Source: Saprospiraceae bacterium (lineage in GTDB: Bacteria; Bacteroidota; Bacteroidia; Chitinophagales; Saprospiraceae). From it: 64,000 bases of DNA. Below are positions 49,587 through 58,417 of this stretch, piece after piece. The stretch is from positions 186,001-250,000 of the forward strand of contig JADKEB010000033.1 of the NCBI GenBank assembly GCA_016718205.1, read 5' to 3'. Made by a program: the position numbers and the translations under genes. Positions within the stretch are counted from its first letter, which is position 1. Each line of letters begins with the position of its first letter. The notes under the pieces are model-generated. The model ran no database searches. It was not told the origin of the DNA and saw only the letters and a list, made by a program, of their open reading frames with translations.

Positions 49587-50120
49587 ATGGAATTTAAACA
49601 ACTTCTTAATAATACAGTAAGCAATCTATTTCTTATTGTTTGGCCACCTTGGGGTGAAGAAAAGGAATCCGATATTGATATTTCTTTTGGATTTGTGTTC
49701 AAGGATGAACGATCTAAACTTTATGTAATTGGTGTAAATAAAGATGAACTTTGGGCACCGCATATTTTTCATCAATCACTTCCTGAAAACATTTATGGTT
49801 GGGAGGATTTCCATAATAGAATGAATTTATGGATGAATTCTGGAGAAGATACGGATTTAATTATGAATACAGAATACTACAATGTAAGTCAATGGGATTT
49901 ATTTGATAAAATTGTAGAATCTGAAATTATTAGAATAGAATTAATCTGGATTGAAGGTTATGATGAGCCTTTTGGCGTAAAAATCCACTTTAAAAATGAC
50001 TATATTATTTCTACACCAATTTCAGATGGTAATACGGTGGAGACATCTCGATTTAACCAAAATGCTAATATTGAATTATTTGAAAAGTTAGGTAAAATAG
50101 AATACAAAACTATTGAATAA
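49587..50120 (+). CDS. Putative immunity protein for tip D
   Basis: 177 residues, 10 bp after the tip-D stop; acidic, with many aromatic residues (LFLIVWPPWGEEKESDIDIS, WAPHIFHQSLPENIYGW). No signal peptide, so probably cytoplasmic. No named family is recognised. The role comes from position. Confidence 0.6.
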   Translation: MEFKQLLNNTVSNLFLIVWPPWGEEKESDIDISFGFVFKDERSKLYVIGVNKDELWAPHIFHQSLPENIYGWEDFHNRMNLWMNSGEDTDLIMNTEYYNVSQWDLFDKIVESEIIRIELIWIEGYDEPFGVKIHFKNDYIISTPISDGNTVETSRFNQNANIELFEKLGKIEYKTIE

Positions 50121-50287
50121 TACCTTTACCAGATTATCGAAGGTTGCAGTTGTAGCCATAATTTAAAGAATTTTCTATATATTTTTTGATAAAACCCATA
50201 CAGCCCCCGTTCGGCGTAGTTTGCAACTACGACTGAGTGGATGTGATGGCTGCGCCATGAATCGGAGACAGAATGAATAGTATAAAC

Positions 50288-50325
50288 GAAAGCCATACAA
50301 CAGAAAGAAAAGTTGTATGGCTTTT
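50288..50325. terminator. Bidirectional terminator after immunity D
   Basis: AAAGCCATACAAC, loop, GTTGTATGGCTTTTG: a perfect 13-bp stem between convergent genes. A further palindrome, GTAGTTTGCAACTAC, lies at 50217-50231. Confidence 0.75.
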
Positions 50326-50331
50326 GTGTAT

Positions 50332-50667
50332 TTAAGCATATGCAATCTTAGCTTTATAGTCGCGGATCACTAAATCCATATACTCAAATATCTTGCTTTT
50401 CTGTTCTTTAGGTAAGGTCTCCAGTTCATCGAGTCTTTTGACCATTTCCTTATCATAAGAAGCGTTAAGCCCTTCACCAAGCAAGTAATCTACAGATACA
50501 TCAAAAGCTTTAGCAAGCTTTACAATCACTTCAATAGAAGGCGAATTGTCACCACGTTCGTATTTTCCAATCATCACTCTGGAAGACTCAGTTTTTGAAG
50601 CTAAGTCTTCCTGAGACCAGTTTTTGGCCTTTCTAAGGTTAGTTATACGCTCTCCAATGTTTCCCAT
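50332..50667 (-). CDS. XRE-family repressor, orphaned
   Basis: 111 residues, clearly related to the E1 repressor (RITNLRKAKNWSQEDLAS, VMIGKYERGDNSPSIEVIVKLAKAFDVSVDYLLGEG). Its frame is intact, but the primase operon it should control has been reduced to the first dozen codons. It marks the left end of a sixth element. Confidence 0.85.
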   Translation of the reverse strand: MGNIGERITNLRKAKNWSQEDLASKTESSRVMIGKYERGDNSPSIEVIVKLAKAFDVSVDYLLGEGLNASYDKEMVKRLDELETLPKEQKSKIFEYMDLVIRDYKAKIAYA

Positions 50668-50728
50668 TGATATTATAAAGAATAGTGCAAATTTAGATAA
50701 AATATTGTATCAAAAGAAATAAGTGTTA

Positions 50729-50764
50729 TTTGGTTATATGAAAAACATCAGGTACTTTTGTACC
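50729..50764 (+). promoter_or_regulatory. Promoter with palindromic operator of the lost operon
   Basis: TTTG 50729-50732 and TACTTTTG 50753-50760 (20-bp spacing). The -7 box is embedded in the palindrome GGTACTTTTGTACC (50751-50764), a likely repressor site. Confidence 0.65.
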
Positions 50765-50801
50765 ACATGTTTATCATTTAATTTTTTTAAAATATTTTCA
50801 A

Positions 50802-51603
50802 ATGGAAATCCAAGACATCAAAACCCACGACCTTGCCGGGTAGTGGTGTCCCTGCTGCACAGAATGGCAACATCACATCGCTAAAATGGTGGCAAGCCAA
50901 TCAATACAATCAAACATACTCATACAAATACGACCACCTCAATCGGGTGACAGATGCCATCCATGGTGAGATAGCAGGCACTACATAAAGCGTAAAAAAT
51001 CATTTCAACGAAAAATTTCAATATGATGTACGGGGCAATATCCTGAAACTGGACCGTCAGGGTCTGGTACCCAGACAAGATATCGCTGAGCTGTGTTATA
51101 AACCCATCACCATAGATAGTCTCCAGTATATATATGCAACGGGTACCAATAAACTCACCCAGGTAGTGGATCATGCACCATGTCCGGATATGATCCAGCT
51201 ACCACAGGATATAGACAGAGACATCACCTATGCCGCCAATCAGGAGATTTGGGTAGATAAAACCAAGGTGCATTGTGGTGTACAGATGAATTTGTATGCA
51301 CCCAATACCAAGATCTTCGACAGCCTGATTCTTGCAGGTCAAAGTTGTACAGCACCGCTCGTCACAGCATACTCTGGACCATGCCCACAGACAAAATATA
51401 CTGAAGGCTTCAACCAGCAGAGCGTAGGTGGACTATATACTTACGATAATAGCGGCAATCTCTCGTATGATCCCAACAAAAAGCTGACTTTCTACTACAA
51501 CTACCACAATCTGCCTTACCGCATCGTCGGGGCAGAAAATGATGAACTCCAGATACTCTATGGAGCGGATGGTAGCCTGCTGCAACGAAAATATCTTAAA
51601 TAA
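50802..51603 (+). pseudogene. Chimera: primase start joined to an RHS core fragment
   Basis: ATG 50802 begins MEIQDIKTHDLAG, matching the first codons of element primases (MEISVIKTRLTLA). At GACCTTGCC (about 50833) the sequence switches to RHS core matching 8195-8958 of the full gene. The RHS part has a TAA at 50986 where the full gene has TACAGC, and otherwise an open frame (DHAPCPDMIQLPQDIDRD, KLTFYYNYHNLPYRIVGAE). It ends KYLK and TAA at 51603, before the core end and tip. It is the right boundary of the RHS locus. Confidence 0.75.
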
Positions 51604-51708
51604 CAGTCATTATCTTTTTACAAAAAAGTGCAATTTGTTACACACACACAACTATTAGAGCCAACTACTGAGTTGAATATCAAAAAAAGTCTTCGATGTG
51701 CCTCATTC

Positions 51709-51877
51709 TTAGGCTCTGTTAATAAATAAATGGTGCAGAATTGGCGAAGTTAATTTGTTCTTTTTCAAGGCGTAAATGAGGCGAATAGCCTTAGCTATTT
51801 AACGAATTTACAACGCAGAAAAAGAAACAGAACGAGACAAAATGTATCTGTTATTTTTTAACAGAGATTTAGGCTCT
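51709..51877. repeat. MITE-like hairpin element
   Basis: Direct repeats TTAGGCTCT flank at 51709 and 51869. Inside are inverted arms CTGTTAA/TTAACAG and a strong hairpin GTTCTTTTTCAAGGCG / CAACGCAGAAAAAGAAAC. It carries no gene. The form is typical of small repeats in Bacteroidota. Confidence 0.55.
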
Positions 51878-52168
51878 CGTATTTTTTTATTACTAAAATG
51901 ACTATTTACAAGTTCCCTCATTAAAAAAATCATTTAGCGTATAACAAAATACATAAATCAGCCGTTAAACTAAAGTTAAATATAATTATTCGACAGCTAT
52001 ATAATCCTATTTAATATATTGTATTACAGTATTTTATATAGTTTTAAATAAAGCTTAAAGTTATATTTAATGTAACTTTTACATCATCAGATTTGTCTTA
52101 AATGCAGTAACATTGTGATAATGTTGTACTTTTGGCAAAATTTTTTAAAAATCTTTCAATTTTTCAAA
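51878..52168. other. AT-rich upstream region of ompH pair
   Basis: No gene. A -7 box TACTTTTG at 52127-52134 lies 35 bp before the ompH start; a consensus -33 box at 19 bp is not seen. Confidence 0.5.
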
Positions 52169-52687
52169 ATGAAAACAAAAAATTTTATATTTTCAATAAT
52201 GATTTTTTTGGCTGCGTCCATGAGTGTACAGGCTCAAAAAATAGCTTTGGTAGATATTAATGATGTACTATCAGCTCTGCCTGAGTACCAAAATGCTCAG
52301 ACAGAACTTGACAAAATAGCTGCAACCTGGAGGCAGGAGATTGCGCAGGAATTTGATAAAGTAAAAAGTATGTATAACAAATTCCAGGCAGAACAGGTCC
52401 TTCTGAGTATGGATGACAAGACAAGAAGGGAAGAGGAAATCATCAAAAAGGAAAATGAAGTGCGTGAAATGCAGAAAGCAAAATTTGGACCGGAAGGTGC
52501 CTTATTCAAAAAAAGACAGGAGATGGTAGCCCCCATTCAGGAAAAAGTATTTGCTGCTATAGAGTCTTATGCTGCTGACAGGGGATATGATATCATATTT
52601 GACAAGGGAGGAGCAACAGGACTTTTATTTTCAAGTGCCGAATACGACAAAACAGCGGATCTTAAGAAGAGACTCAATATTAAATAA
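52169..52687 (+). CDS. OmpH/Skp-family periplasmic chaperone 1
   Basis: 172 residues from ATG 52169. A signal peptide (FIFSIMIFLAASMSVQAQ) precedes the OmpH domain (KIALVDINDVLSALPEYQNAQTELD), a long charged coiled coil in the middle, and a C-terminal return strand (ADRGYDIIFDKGGATGLLFS). Skp/OmpH proteins bind unfolded outer-membrane proteins in the periplasm and hand them to the BAM complex. The second ompH lies 39 bp downstream; tandem ompH genes are usual in Bacteroidota, often near bamA. Intact and in ordinary codon usage. Confidence 0.9.
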   Translation: MKTKNFIFSIMIFLAASMSVQAQKIALVDINDVLSALPEYQNAQTELDKIAATWRQEIAQEFDKVKSMYNKFQAEQVLLSMDDKTRREEEIIKKENEVREMQKAKFGPEGALFKKRQEMVAPIQEKVFAAIESYAADRGYDIIFDKGGATGLLFSSAEYDKTADLKKRLNIK

Positions 52688-52726
52688 CAAAAATTTTTAA
52701 AACAAACCAATCAACTTTTTCATCAA

Positions 52727-53257
52727 ATGAACAGAATTTATTCCATTATTACTTTCCTTTTTTTAAGCATAGTGGCTACAAATGCCCAAAAAATAGGATA
52801 CATCAATTCGCAGGAAATATTGGCTTCCCTGCCCGAAGTAAAACAAGCTAATTCAGATATTGAAGTGATGAAAACCATGTTTCAGAAAAAAGGTGAAGAC
52901 ATGGTCAAAGAACTTCAGACAAAATATCAGGACTTACAGAAAAAACAACAGTCCGGCGAACTTGCTCCTGTCGAAATCGAAAAACAATCTGCTCTTCTCA
53001 AACTCGAAGAGGCCAAACTTGGTGAATTTGAGAAATCAAGTCAGGACAAAATTTATGCTAAAACAGAAGAGTTACTAAAACCCATTCAGGATAGGGTCAA
53101 CAAAGCCATCAAGGATGTGGCTACAGAAAAAGGCTTTTTGTACATATTTGATTCCGGTATGGGAGTGATCCTTTATTCAGATCCGGCAGCTGATGCTACA
53201 AAGATGGTTAAAGATAAACTAGGAATTGCAACGACAACCGCCGCTGCACCTAAGTAA
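52727..53257 (+). CDS. OmpH/Skp-family periplasmic chaperone 2
   Basis: 176 residues with a signal peptide (IYSIITFLFLSIVATNAQ), the opening motif KIGYINSQEILASLPEVKQA, a coiled-coil central part and ATEKGFLYIFDSGMGVILYS at the end. Paralogue of the preceding gene and almost certainly in the same operon. The two could form mixed trimers. Followed by a strong terminator. Confidence 0.9.
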   Translation: MNRIYSIITFLFLSIVATNAQKIGYINSQEILASLPEVKQANSDIEVMKTMFQKKGEDMVKELQTKYQDLQKKQQSGELAPVEIEKQSALLKLEEAKLGEFEKSSQDKIYAKTEELLKPIQDRVNKAIKDVATEKGFLYIFDSGMGVILYSDPAADATKMVKDKLGIATTTAAAPK

Positions 53258-53280
53258 TAGTCTGATAAAAGTAAAAAAGT

Positions 53281-53313
53281 AAAAGCCATTTCATAGATGT
53301 GAAATGGCTTTTA
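53281..53313 (+). terminator. Terminator after the ompH pair
   Basis: AAAAGCCATTTCA, loop TAGATG, TGAAATGGCTTTTA: a perfect stem followed by T residues. Confidence 0.85.
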
Positions 53314-53517
53314 CTTTTTATACCTGAACGAGATTCGTTTGTGAAAAAATTTTACTCTTATCTGCCTTATAATTTCTAGTGTTATGGTAAGTGTTGAATG
53401 ACGGATCAATTGTAAGTAGATTTTTCTTTTGATCAAGGCGAGGGGAAGGGGTTCATCAACAAAGAGCAAATGGAAAAAATACAATAAGTCATCAGACAAT
53501 TTAACCTTAACATAACA

Positions 53518-54513
53518 CTATAGCTTCTCCACTATCTTATAAGTGGTGTCGGCATCACCCATAGTATAAAAATGGATGCAGGGTACGCCAGATGCTTTAA
53601 GTTCCTTGCACTGAGCGATGCACCATTCGATACCAATCTTTTTTACATCTTTATCTTCAGTTTTATTGACTTCTTTTACAAGATCTTCGGGAAAGTTGAT
53701 AAAAAATTTCCTTGGGATAGAAGATAGCTGATATTTGCGAGTGATGGGTTTTAAGCCCGGCACGATTGGTACGCTGATACCCGCTTCGATGCACGCGTCT
53801 CTGAATTTGAAAAAATTGGCGTTATCAAAAAACATTTGTGTCACGATATAGCTGGCTCCTGCATCTATTTTTTTCTTCAGATATTCTATATCCATAGCAA
53901 AATTAGGAGCTTCAAAGTGCTTTTCCGGATATCCTGCCACGCCAATACAAAAATCAGTAGGAGTTCCTTTTTCGATATTGCTGTCCAAATAGATGCCTTG
54001 ATTCATATGCTGAACCTGTTTTACAAGATCAACAGCATATTTGTGTCCATTTGGTTCAGCTATAAATTTGTCTTCAAACTGACGGGCATCTCCTCGCAAA
54101 GTCAATACATTATTGATACCCAGAAAATTCAGATCTATCAGGGCATTTTCTGTCTCTTCTATGCTGAATCCTCCACAGATAAGATGGGGAATGGCGTCTA
54201 TACCATATCTGTGCATAATGGAGGCACATATTCCAACCGTTCCGGGTCTTTTCCTGATTGCAGTTTTTTCGTAGTACCCGCTTTCTCTTTTATTGTAAAC
54301 GAATTCTTCTCTGTGATAGGTCACATCTATAAACGGAGGCTTGAATTCCATCAAAGGGTCAAGTGTATTAAAAATATCAGACATGCTGCCGCCTTTCAGA
54401 GGTGGCAATACTTCAAACGATACAAGGGTATTTCCTTTAGATTTATTAAAATATTCTGTTATTTTCAATTTTTCCTGTTTTAATTTGGCGACAAAGGTAA
54501 GGAATCTGGTCAC
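53518..54513 (-). CDS. metF: Methylenetetrahydrofolate reductase
   Basis: Reduces 5,10-methylenetetrahydrofolate to 5-methyltetrahydrofolate, the methyl donor for methionine synthesis. The TIM-barrel signatures are clear: VSFEVLPP near the N-terminus, DVTYHREE, GICASIMHRYGIDAIPHLICGG, NVLTLRGDAR, DFCIGVAGYPEKHFEAPN, ASYIVTQMFFDNANFFKF, VPIVPGLKPI and PCIHFYTMG at the end. Annotated from ATG 54513 (331 residues); homologues usually begin near KITEYFNKSKG, so a TTG start about 16 codons later is possible. Convergent with the ompH operon. Intact. Confidence 0.95.
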   Translation of the reverse strand: MTRFLTFVAKLKQEKLKITEYFNKSKGNTLVSFEVLPPLKGGSMSDIFNTLDPLMEFKPPFIDVTYHREEFVYNKRESGYYEKTAIRKRPGTVGICASIMHRYGIDAIPHLICGGFSIEETENALIDLNFLGINNVLTLRGDARQFEDKFIAEPNGHKYAVDLVKQVQHMNQGIYLDSNIEKGTPTDFCIGVAGYPEKHFEAPNFAMDIEYLKKKIDAGASYIVTQMFFDNANFFKFRDACIEAGISVPIVPGLKPITRKYQLSSIPRKFFINFPEDLVKEVNKTEDKDVKKIGIEWCIAQCKELKASGVPCIHFYTMGDADTTYKIVEKL

Positions 54514-54603
54514 ATATATCCAAATCAGAAAAGTAGGATTAATGAAGCTATTTTTCAGGAAGTGATTTCTATGGGCAAAAGTATGGAAAGGAAAAAGATA
54601 AAT

Positions 54604-55263
54604 TTACTTTCTATCTTTCTTTTTGAAATCGCCTCTTCTCCAGGCATCTATAAATTTTTTCCAGGCAAGTGGGTTAAATATATTTTGAGGTTTAATCTGA
54701 CCGGTGTAGACATAATCATTTGCCTGCTGCTTGATAACCATAGACGATGCTTCTCTTCCATCTACAGGAACTGAATATCGGAGTTCTCTCATTTTTTCTT
54801 CGGCAAGATTAGTGATAGCATTCTCTCTTAATTCATTGGTGATGTCGATTTCCAAAAATTCCTGCTTAAAGTGCTCTTTACTTGGCCAAGGAAAAATCAC
54901 AGCTTCGGGAAGGAGGATGTTGTCTTCTGACATAGGTTGCATCCATTTATATTTTTCAGAATTGAGAGTGTCAGGAACTATGACTTCAATTGTTTTATAC
55001 CCAATCCTGGAAAATACTATAGTTTCTCCTGCAAGAGCCACAAATGAGAAAAAACCATTATTGTCTGCTGATGCACCTCTGCTTGTCCCTTTCACAGCAA
55101 CATTGGTATAAGGAAGTGGTATAGGAGTGCCGTTTTTATCCTCTTCAAATACAATCCCGGAAAACTCAATCACTTTGACAGGTTCAGTTTGTTTCTGGGC
55201 GGAAATATGTAGTACGCTTAAAAATATGATTGAAACTAATATAGATAAAGTTCTAAGATTCAT
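54604..55263 (-). CDS. CarboxypepD_reg-like domain exported protein
   Basis: 219 residues. The signal peptide is LRTLSILVSIIFLSVLHISAQK; a carboxypeptidase-regulatory-like beta sandwich follows (VIEFSGIVFEEDKNGTPIPL, VAVKGTSRGASADNNGFFSF, IVFSRIGYKTIEV), then a basic C-terminal segment (NPLAWKKFIDAWRRGDFKKK). The domain is common in exported and TonB-linked proteins of Bacteroidota. The exact function is unknown. A frameshifted second copy lies at 61318-61935. Confidence 0.85.
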   Translation of the reverse strand: MNLRTLSILVSIIFLSVLHISAQKQTEPVKVIEFSGIVFEEDKNGTPIPLPYTNVAVKGTSRGASADNNGFFSFVALAGETIVFSRIGYKTIEVIVPDTLNSEKYKWMQPMSEDNILLPEAVIFPWPSKEHFKQEFLEIDITNELRENAITNLAEEKMRELRYSVPVDGREASSMVIKQQANDYVYTGQIKPQNIFNPLAWKKFIDAWRRGDFKKKDRK

Positions 55264-55450
55264 TTTAGTCGGTTGATTTGAATTTTGAATTTGGCCCTTT
55301 CAGGATATTATTTAATACCCAAAACGAATAAATCTGCAAAAAAATAATCTATTTTCTACATTTAACATCGTTTTAACGCCTTATGTGTCATACTTTTTAC
55401 CCAATTATTTCACCCAATCCTTCATTTATTAAAAAAAAGAAACAATTACT

Positions 55451-55481
55451 CTTGAAATAATAATAAATCTTCATACTTTTG
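55451..55481 (+). promoter_or_regulatory. Promoter of the left tRNA array
   Basis: CTTG 55451-55454, 19 bp, TACTTTTG 55474-55481, immediately before the first repeat unit. The same promoter is conserved before the right array (near 62126-62153). Confidence 0.7.
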
Positions 55482-55483
55482 CA

Positions 55484-56195
55484 TCCGCAAATCCTGAAAG
55501 CAGGATGATAACAAATTAAATATCGGGCCTATAGCTCAGTTGGTTAGAGCATCACGCAAAGCTTGATGGTCCCAGGAGCGGCTCCAGATTAAAAAAACTC
55601 CTGAAAGCAGGATGATAAAATGAATTAAATATCGGGCCTATAGCTCAGTTGGTTAGGGCATCACGCAAAGCTTGATGGTCCCAGGAGCGGCTCCAGATTA
55701 AAAAACACCTGAAAGCAGGATGATAAAATGAATTAAATATCGGCCTATAGCTCAGTTGGTTAGAGCATCACGCGCAAAGCTGATGGTCCCAAGAGCGGCT
55801 CCAGATTAAAAAACACCTGAAAGCAGGATGATAAAATGAATTAAATATCGGGCCTATAGCTCAGTTGGTTAGAGCACCAGCGCAGCGGTCCCAGAGCGGC
55901 TCCAGATTAAAAAAACCCCTGAAAGCAGGATGATAAATGATATCGGGCCTATAGCTCAGTTGGTTAGAGCATCACGCGCAAAGCTGGATGGTCCCAAGAG
56001 CGGCTCCAGATTAAAAAAACTCCTGAAAGCAGGATGATAAAATGAATTAAATATCGGGCCTATAGCTCAGTTGGTTAGAGCATCACGCGCAAAGCTTGAT
56101 GGTCCCAGGAGCGGCTCCAGATTAAAAAAACTCCTGAAAGCAGGATGATAACCGCCCCAACACCTGAAAGCAGGATATAAAATGAATTAAATATC
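55484..56195 (+). repeat. Tandem array of six tRNA-like units (left)
   Basis: Units of about 95-111 bp start GGGCCTATAGCTCAG at 55525, 55634, 55742, 55850, 55945 and 56056. Each carries the acceptor 5' strand and D arm of the complete tRNA that follows, then an altered anticodon arm (GCATCACGCAAAGCTTGATG, loop of 9 or more), and no normal T arm: CCAGGAGCGGCTCCAG appears instead, and CAGGAG can pair with a downstream CTCCTG. Spacers contain the hairpin CCTGAAAGCAGG and ATGAATTAAATATC. The 3' acceptor strand is absent, so these are not standard tRNA genes. Confidence 0.8.
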
Positions 56196-56269
56196 GGGCC
56201 TATAGCTCAGTTGGTTAGAGCACCTGACTCACAATCAGGTGGTCCCAGGTTCAAGTCCTGGTGGGCCCA
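56196..56269 (+). tRNA. tRNA with anticodon CAC (Val by anticodon, Met-type body)
   Basis: 74 nt folding into a full cloverleaf: acceptor GGGCCTA/TGGGCCC, D arm GCTC/GAGC, anticodon stem CCTGA/TCAGG with loop CTCACAA, T arm CCAGG/CCTGG with TTCAAGT. CCA is not encoded. The anticodon reads CAC, which would decode GUG. It differs from the tRNA at 62965 by this single base (CAT there), so either the anticodon has mutated or one of the two is a consensus error. An integrase gene begins 190 bp downstream. Confidence 0.8.
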
Positions 56270-56280
56270 CCCCTTTAAAG

Positions 56281-56313
56281 AATCCTTAATCTTAACTGAT
56301 TAGGGATTTTTTG
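56281..56313 (+). terminator. Terminator after the left tRNA
   Basis: AATCCTTAATC, loop TTAAC, TGATTAGGGATTTTTTG: stem plus T run. Confidence 0.8.
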
Positions 56314-56459
56314 TTTTATAGCTGTTTATCAATGAGTTATGCAAAATCTATCAAAATTCTGAATTAAGAATAATTAAGAGAAATTAAGGAAATCCGGCAC
56401 AAAACACGGCACAAAAAAATAGAATGATGTATATTTGTATCAAAGTTCAAATAAAAATC

Positions 56460-57869
56460 ATGGATAACATTAAATTCTTTCTGCATGACCCAAATACAGA
56501 AAAGACTTCAATCAAACTTAAATTTGATTATAAGGGTAAACGATTTGTTTTTGGTACCGGTATATCAATAAATCCAAAATTGTGGGATACAGATAGCCAG
56601 AGACCCACACAATCAAAAAAAATCATCAAAGAATTTTTAATGGATGTGCCACAACTGGACACTATCCTAAAAAATAATACTACTACACTCAATAATTATG
56701 AATCAAAAATTGCAGAAGTTGAAAATGATGCAAAGAAAGAAAACAAACCATTTGATTTTGATTTGTTAAAATCTGAACTTATAGTGTTAAGGAATGGCCT
56801 AAAACCTAATAAGACATCCAAACCAAAAGAGACCCCACAGGCAGCCCCGGAAACCCCACAGGCCCCATATATCAAAGATTTGATACATGAGTATATCAAA
56901 GGGATGTATTCCGGAAAGAAAAAGACCAAACTCAAAACCAATTATGATAATGAGACCATAAAGGCATATTTGAGTTTTAAAAAAATGTGGTTTGAACTGG
57001 AATCCTATTTTGAAAAAAAATACATATTCACGGATATATCAATGGAATTTGAATCAGAGCTGCATGATTTTTTTAATGATGAAAAGGAATACACCCCAAA
57101 CACCAAAGGCAAAATGATCAAAATGTTAAAGTGTATCATTCATGACTTTATAGAATTGGAATATGAGACCATATACAAGGCCAAAAAGACAGGGATTGAA
57201 ACCGTTTTATCAGAAATAGATTTATTGTACATTGAAAAACAATTGGATAGAATCATCAAACCAAACAGTAAACCGGTTAACATTGCCCTGGATGAAAACG
57301 AACTGCAATCCATATATGAACTTGATCTATCCAACAAACCCCACCTGGACAGAGCCAGAGACATCTTTTTGGCCGGATGTTATACAGGATTAAGATTTTC
57401 AGATTATAACCGTATAAGGCCGGAACACATCAATAAACAGTATATCCAGATCATCCCTATCAAAACAAAGGATACAGTAAACATTCCACTCAGGCCCGAA
57501 CTATCCAAAATATTGACAAAGTGGAATTATACCATTCCGGAAATGACCAGTCAGGAATTAGGCCGGTATATCAAAGAAATAGGAAATATGGCCGGAATCA
57601 CTCAAAACATTGAGATCACAGAGTTTTTAAAGAATAAAAAGGAAATCACTATAAAACAAAAACATAAAATGATCACCAGCCACACGGCCCGACGTTCATT
57701 TGCTACAAATATGTATTATGATGGAATGAATCCCATTGACATCATGAAAATCACAGGACATAAAAAACTGGATACATTTCAGAAATATATAGTACATGAC
57801 CCCAATAGGGAGCTACAGAGACAGGAAAAGAATAAAGTCAATTCTGAAAGATATTTAAAAGTAGTTTAA
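56460..57869 (+). CDS. Tyrosine integrase of the tRNA-linked island
   Basis: 469 residues. N-terminal arm-type DNA-binding domain (FDYKGKRFVFGTGISINPKLWD), SAM-like core-binding domain, then the catalytic domain with Arg in AGCYTGLRFSDYNRI, HTARRSFATNMYY (H-x-x-R) and ITGHKKLDTFQKYIVHD with the nucleophile Tyr. This is the typical integrase of Bacteroidota conjugative or phage-like islands. Its position right behind a tRNA is the usual layout at an attachment site. ATG 56460 is preferred over 56424 because it directly opens the arm domain. Confidence 0.9.
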   Translation: MDNIKFFLHDPNTEKTSIKLKFDYKGKRFVFGTGISINPKLWDTDSQRPTQSKKIIKEFLMDVPQLDTILKNNTTTLNNYESKIAEVENDAKKENKPFDFDLLKSELIVLRNGLKPNKTSKPKETPQAAPETPQAPYIKDLIHEYIKGMYSGKKKTKLKTNYDNETIKAYLSFKKMWFELESYFEKKYIFTDISMEFESELHDFFNDEKEYTPNTKGKMIKMLKCIIHDFIELEYETIYKAKKTGIETVLSEIDLLYIEKQLDRIIKPNSKPVNIALDENELQSIYELDLSNKPHLDRARDIFLAGCYTGLRFSDYNRIRPEHINKQYIQIIPIKTKDTVNIPLRPELSKILTKWNYTIPEMTSQELGRYIKEIGNMAGITQNIEITEFLKNKKEITIKQKHKMITSHTARRSFATNMYYDGMNPIDIMKITGHKKLDTFQKYIVHDPNRELQRQEKNKVNSERYLKVV

Positions 57870-58139
57870 ATGGAAATATTCAATAATAGATCAATAATGA
57901 ACAGTGAATTTGTCAAAAATGAATTTAGGAATCACACACTTTCATCCAATCAAAGTATAAAACAGTTATTGCATGAAATTACTGAAACAATTATTACACT
58001 TAGTTCAAGTGATGAAGGAATAGATTTAACGGAATTAAGAAAAATAATCAGAGATAATTTTAATGTCAATGAATATGATAGTGATTTTTTCAATTCAAAG
58101 GTACATGATCTTTATAGTCAGTATCAAAGAATTTGGTAA
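57870..58139 (+). CDS. Hypothetical protein, 89 residues
   Basis: Starts right after the integrase stop (TAA ATG), so it is probably cotranscribed. Helical, with LLHEITETIITLSSSDEGID and KIIRDNFNVNEYDSDFF. Not recognised. Confidence 0.5.
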   Translation: MEIFNNRSIMNSEFVKNEFRNHTLSSNQSIKQLLHEITETIITLSSSDEGIDLTELRKIIRDNFNVNEYDSDFFNSKVHDLYSQYQRIW

Positions 58140-58141
58140 AA

Positions 58142-58397
58142 ATGAAGTTAGGAAAGAAATTGGGTTTAAGGTTCGCAATTTATCAAGGTGGTTTAGTTGA
58201 TGATTCAAGGCATTTTTGTATAGAAAGAAATGGAAAATGTTTCAGTGAGATTGAAATAGAACAATGGAAATATTTGGATTTTAAGGTAAACAGAAAATTA
58301 CAATCCGTTTTATGATTGTGGTGGAAATAATTGCAGACATAGATTTGATTGGATTAGTGACCAACTTGCAAAGAGATTAAGACCAGATTTGTTTTGA
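58142..58397 (+). pseudogene. Phage head-morphogenesis-like C-terminal fragment (frameshifted)
   Basis: FAIYQGGLVDDSRHFCIERNG, then in the next frame NPFYDCGGNNCRHRFDWIS. The pattern GGxVxDSRxFCxERNGK with CGGxNCRH resembles the C-terminal end of phage minor head/head morphogenesis proteins. The full protein would be several hundred residues, so only the tail is here, with a frameshift near 58300. Confidence 0.5.
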
Positions 58398-58417
58398 ATT
58401 TTAATTAATTTTAGGTT

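Noticed and set aside
53836..54483. 215-codon forward ORF
   Set aside because: Antisense to the well-conserved metF; no recognisable domain.
55484..56195. CRISPR-like array
   Set aside because: The repeat unit is about 110 bp, lacks unique spacers of constant length, has no cas genes nearby, and is clearly derived from the tRNA that follows.
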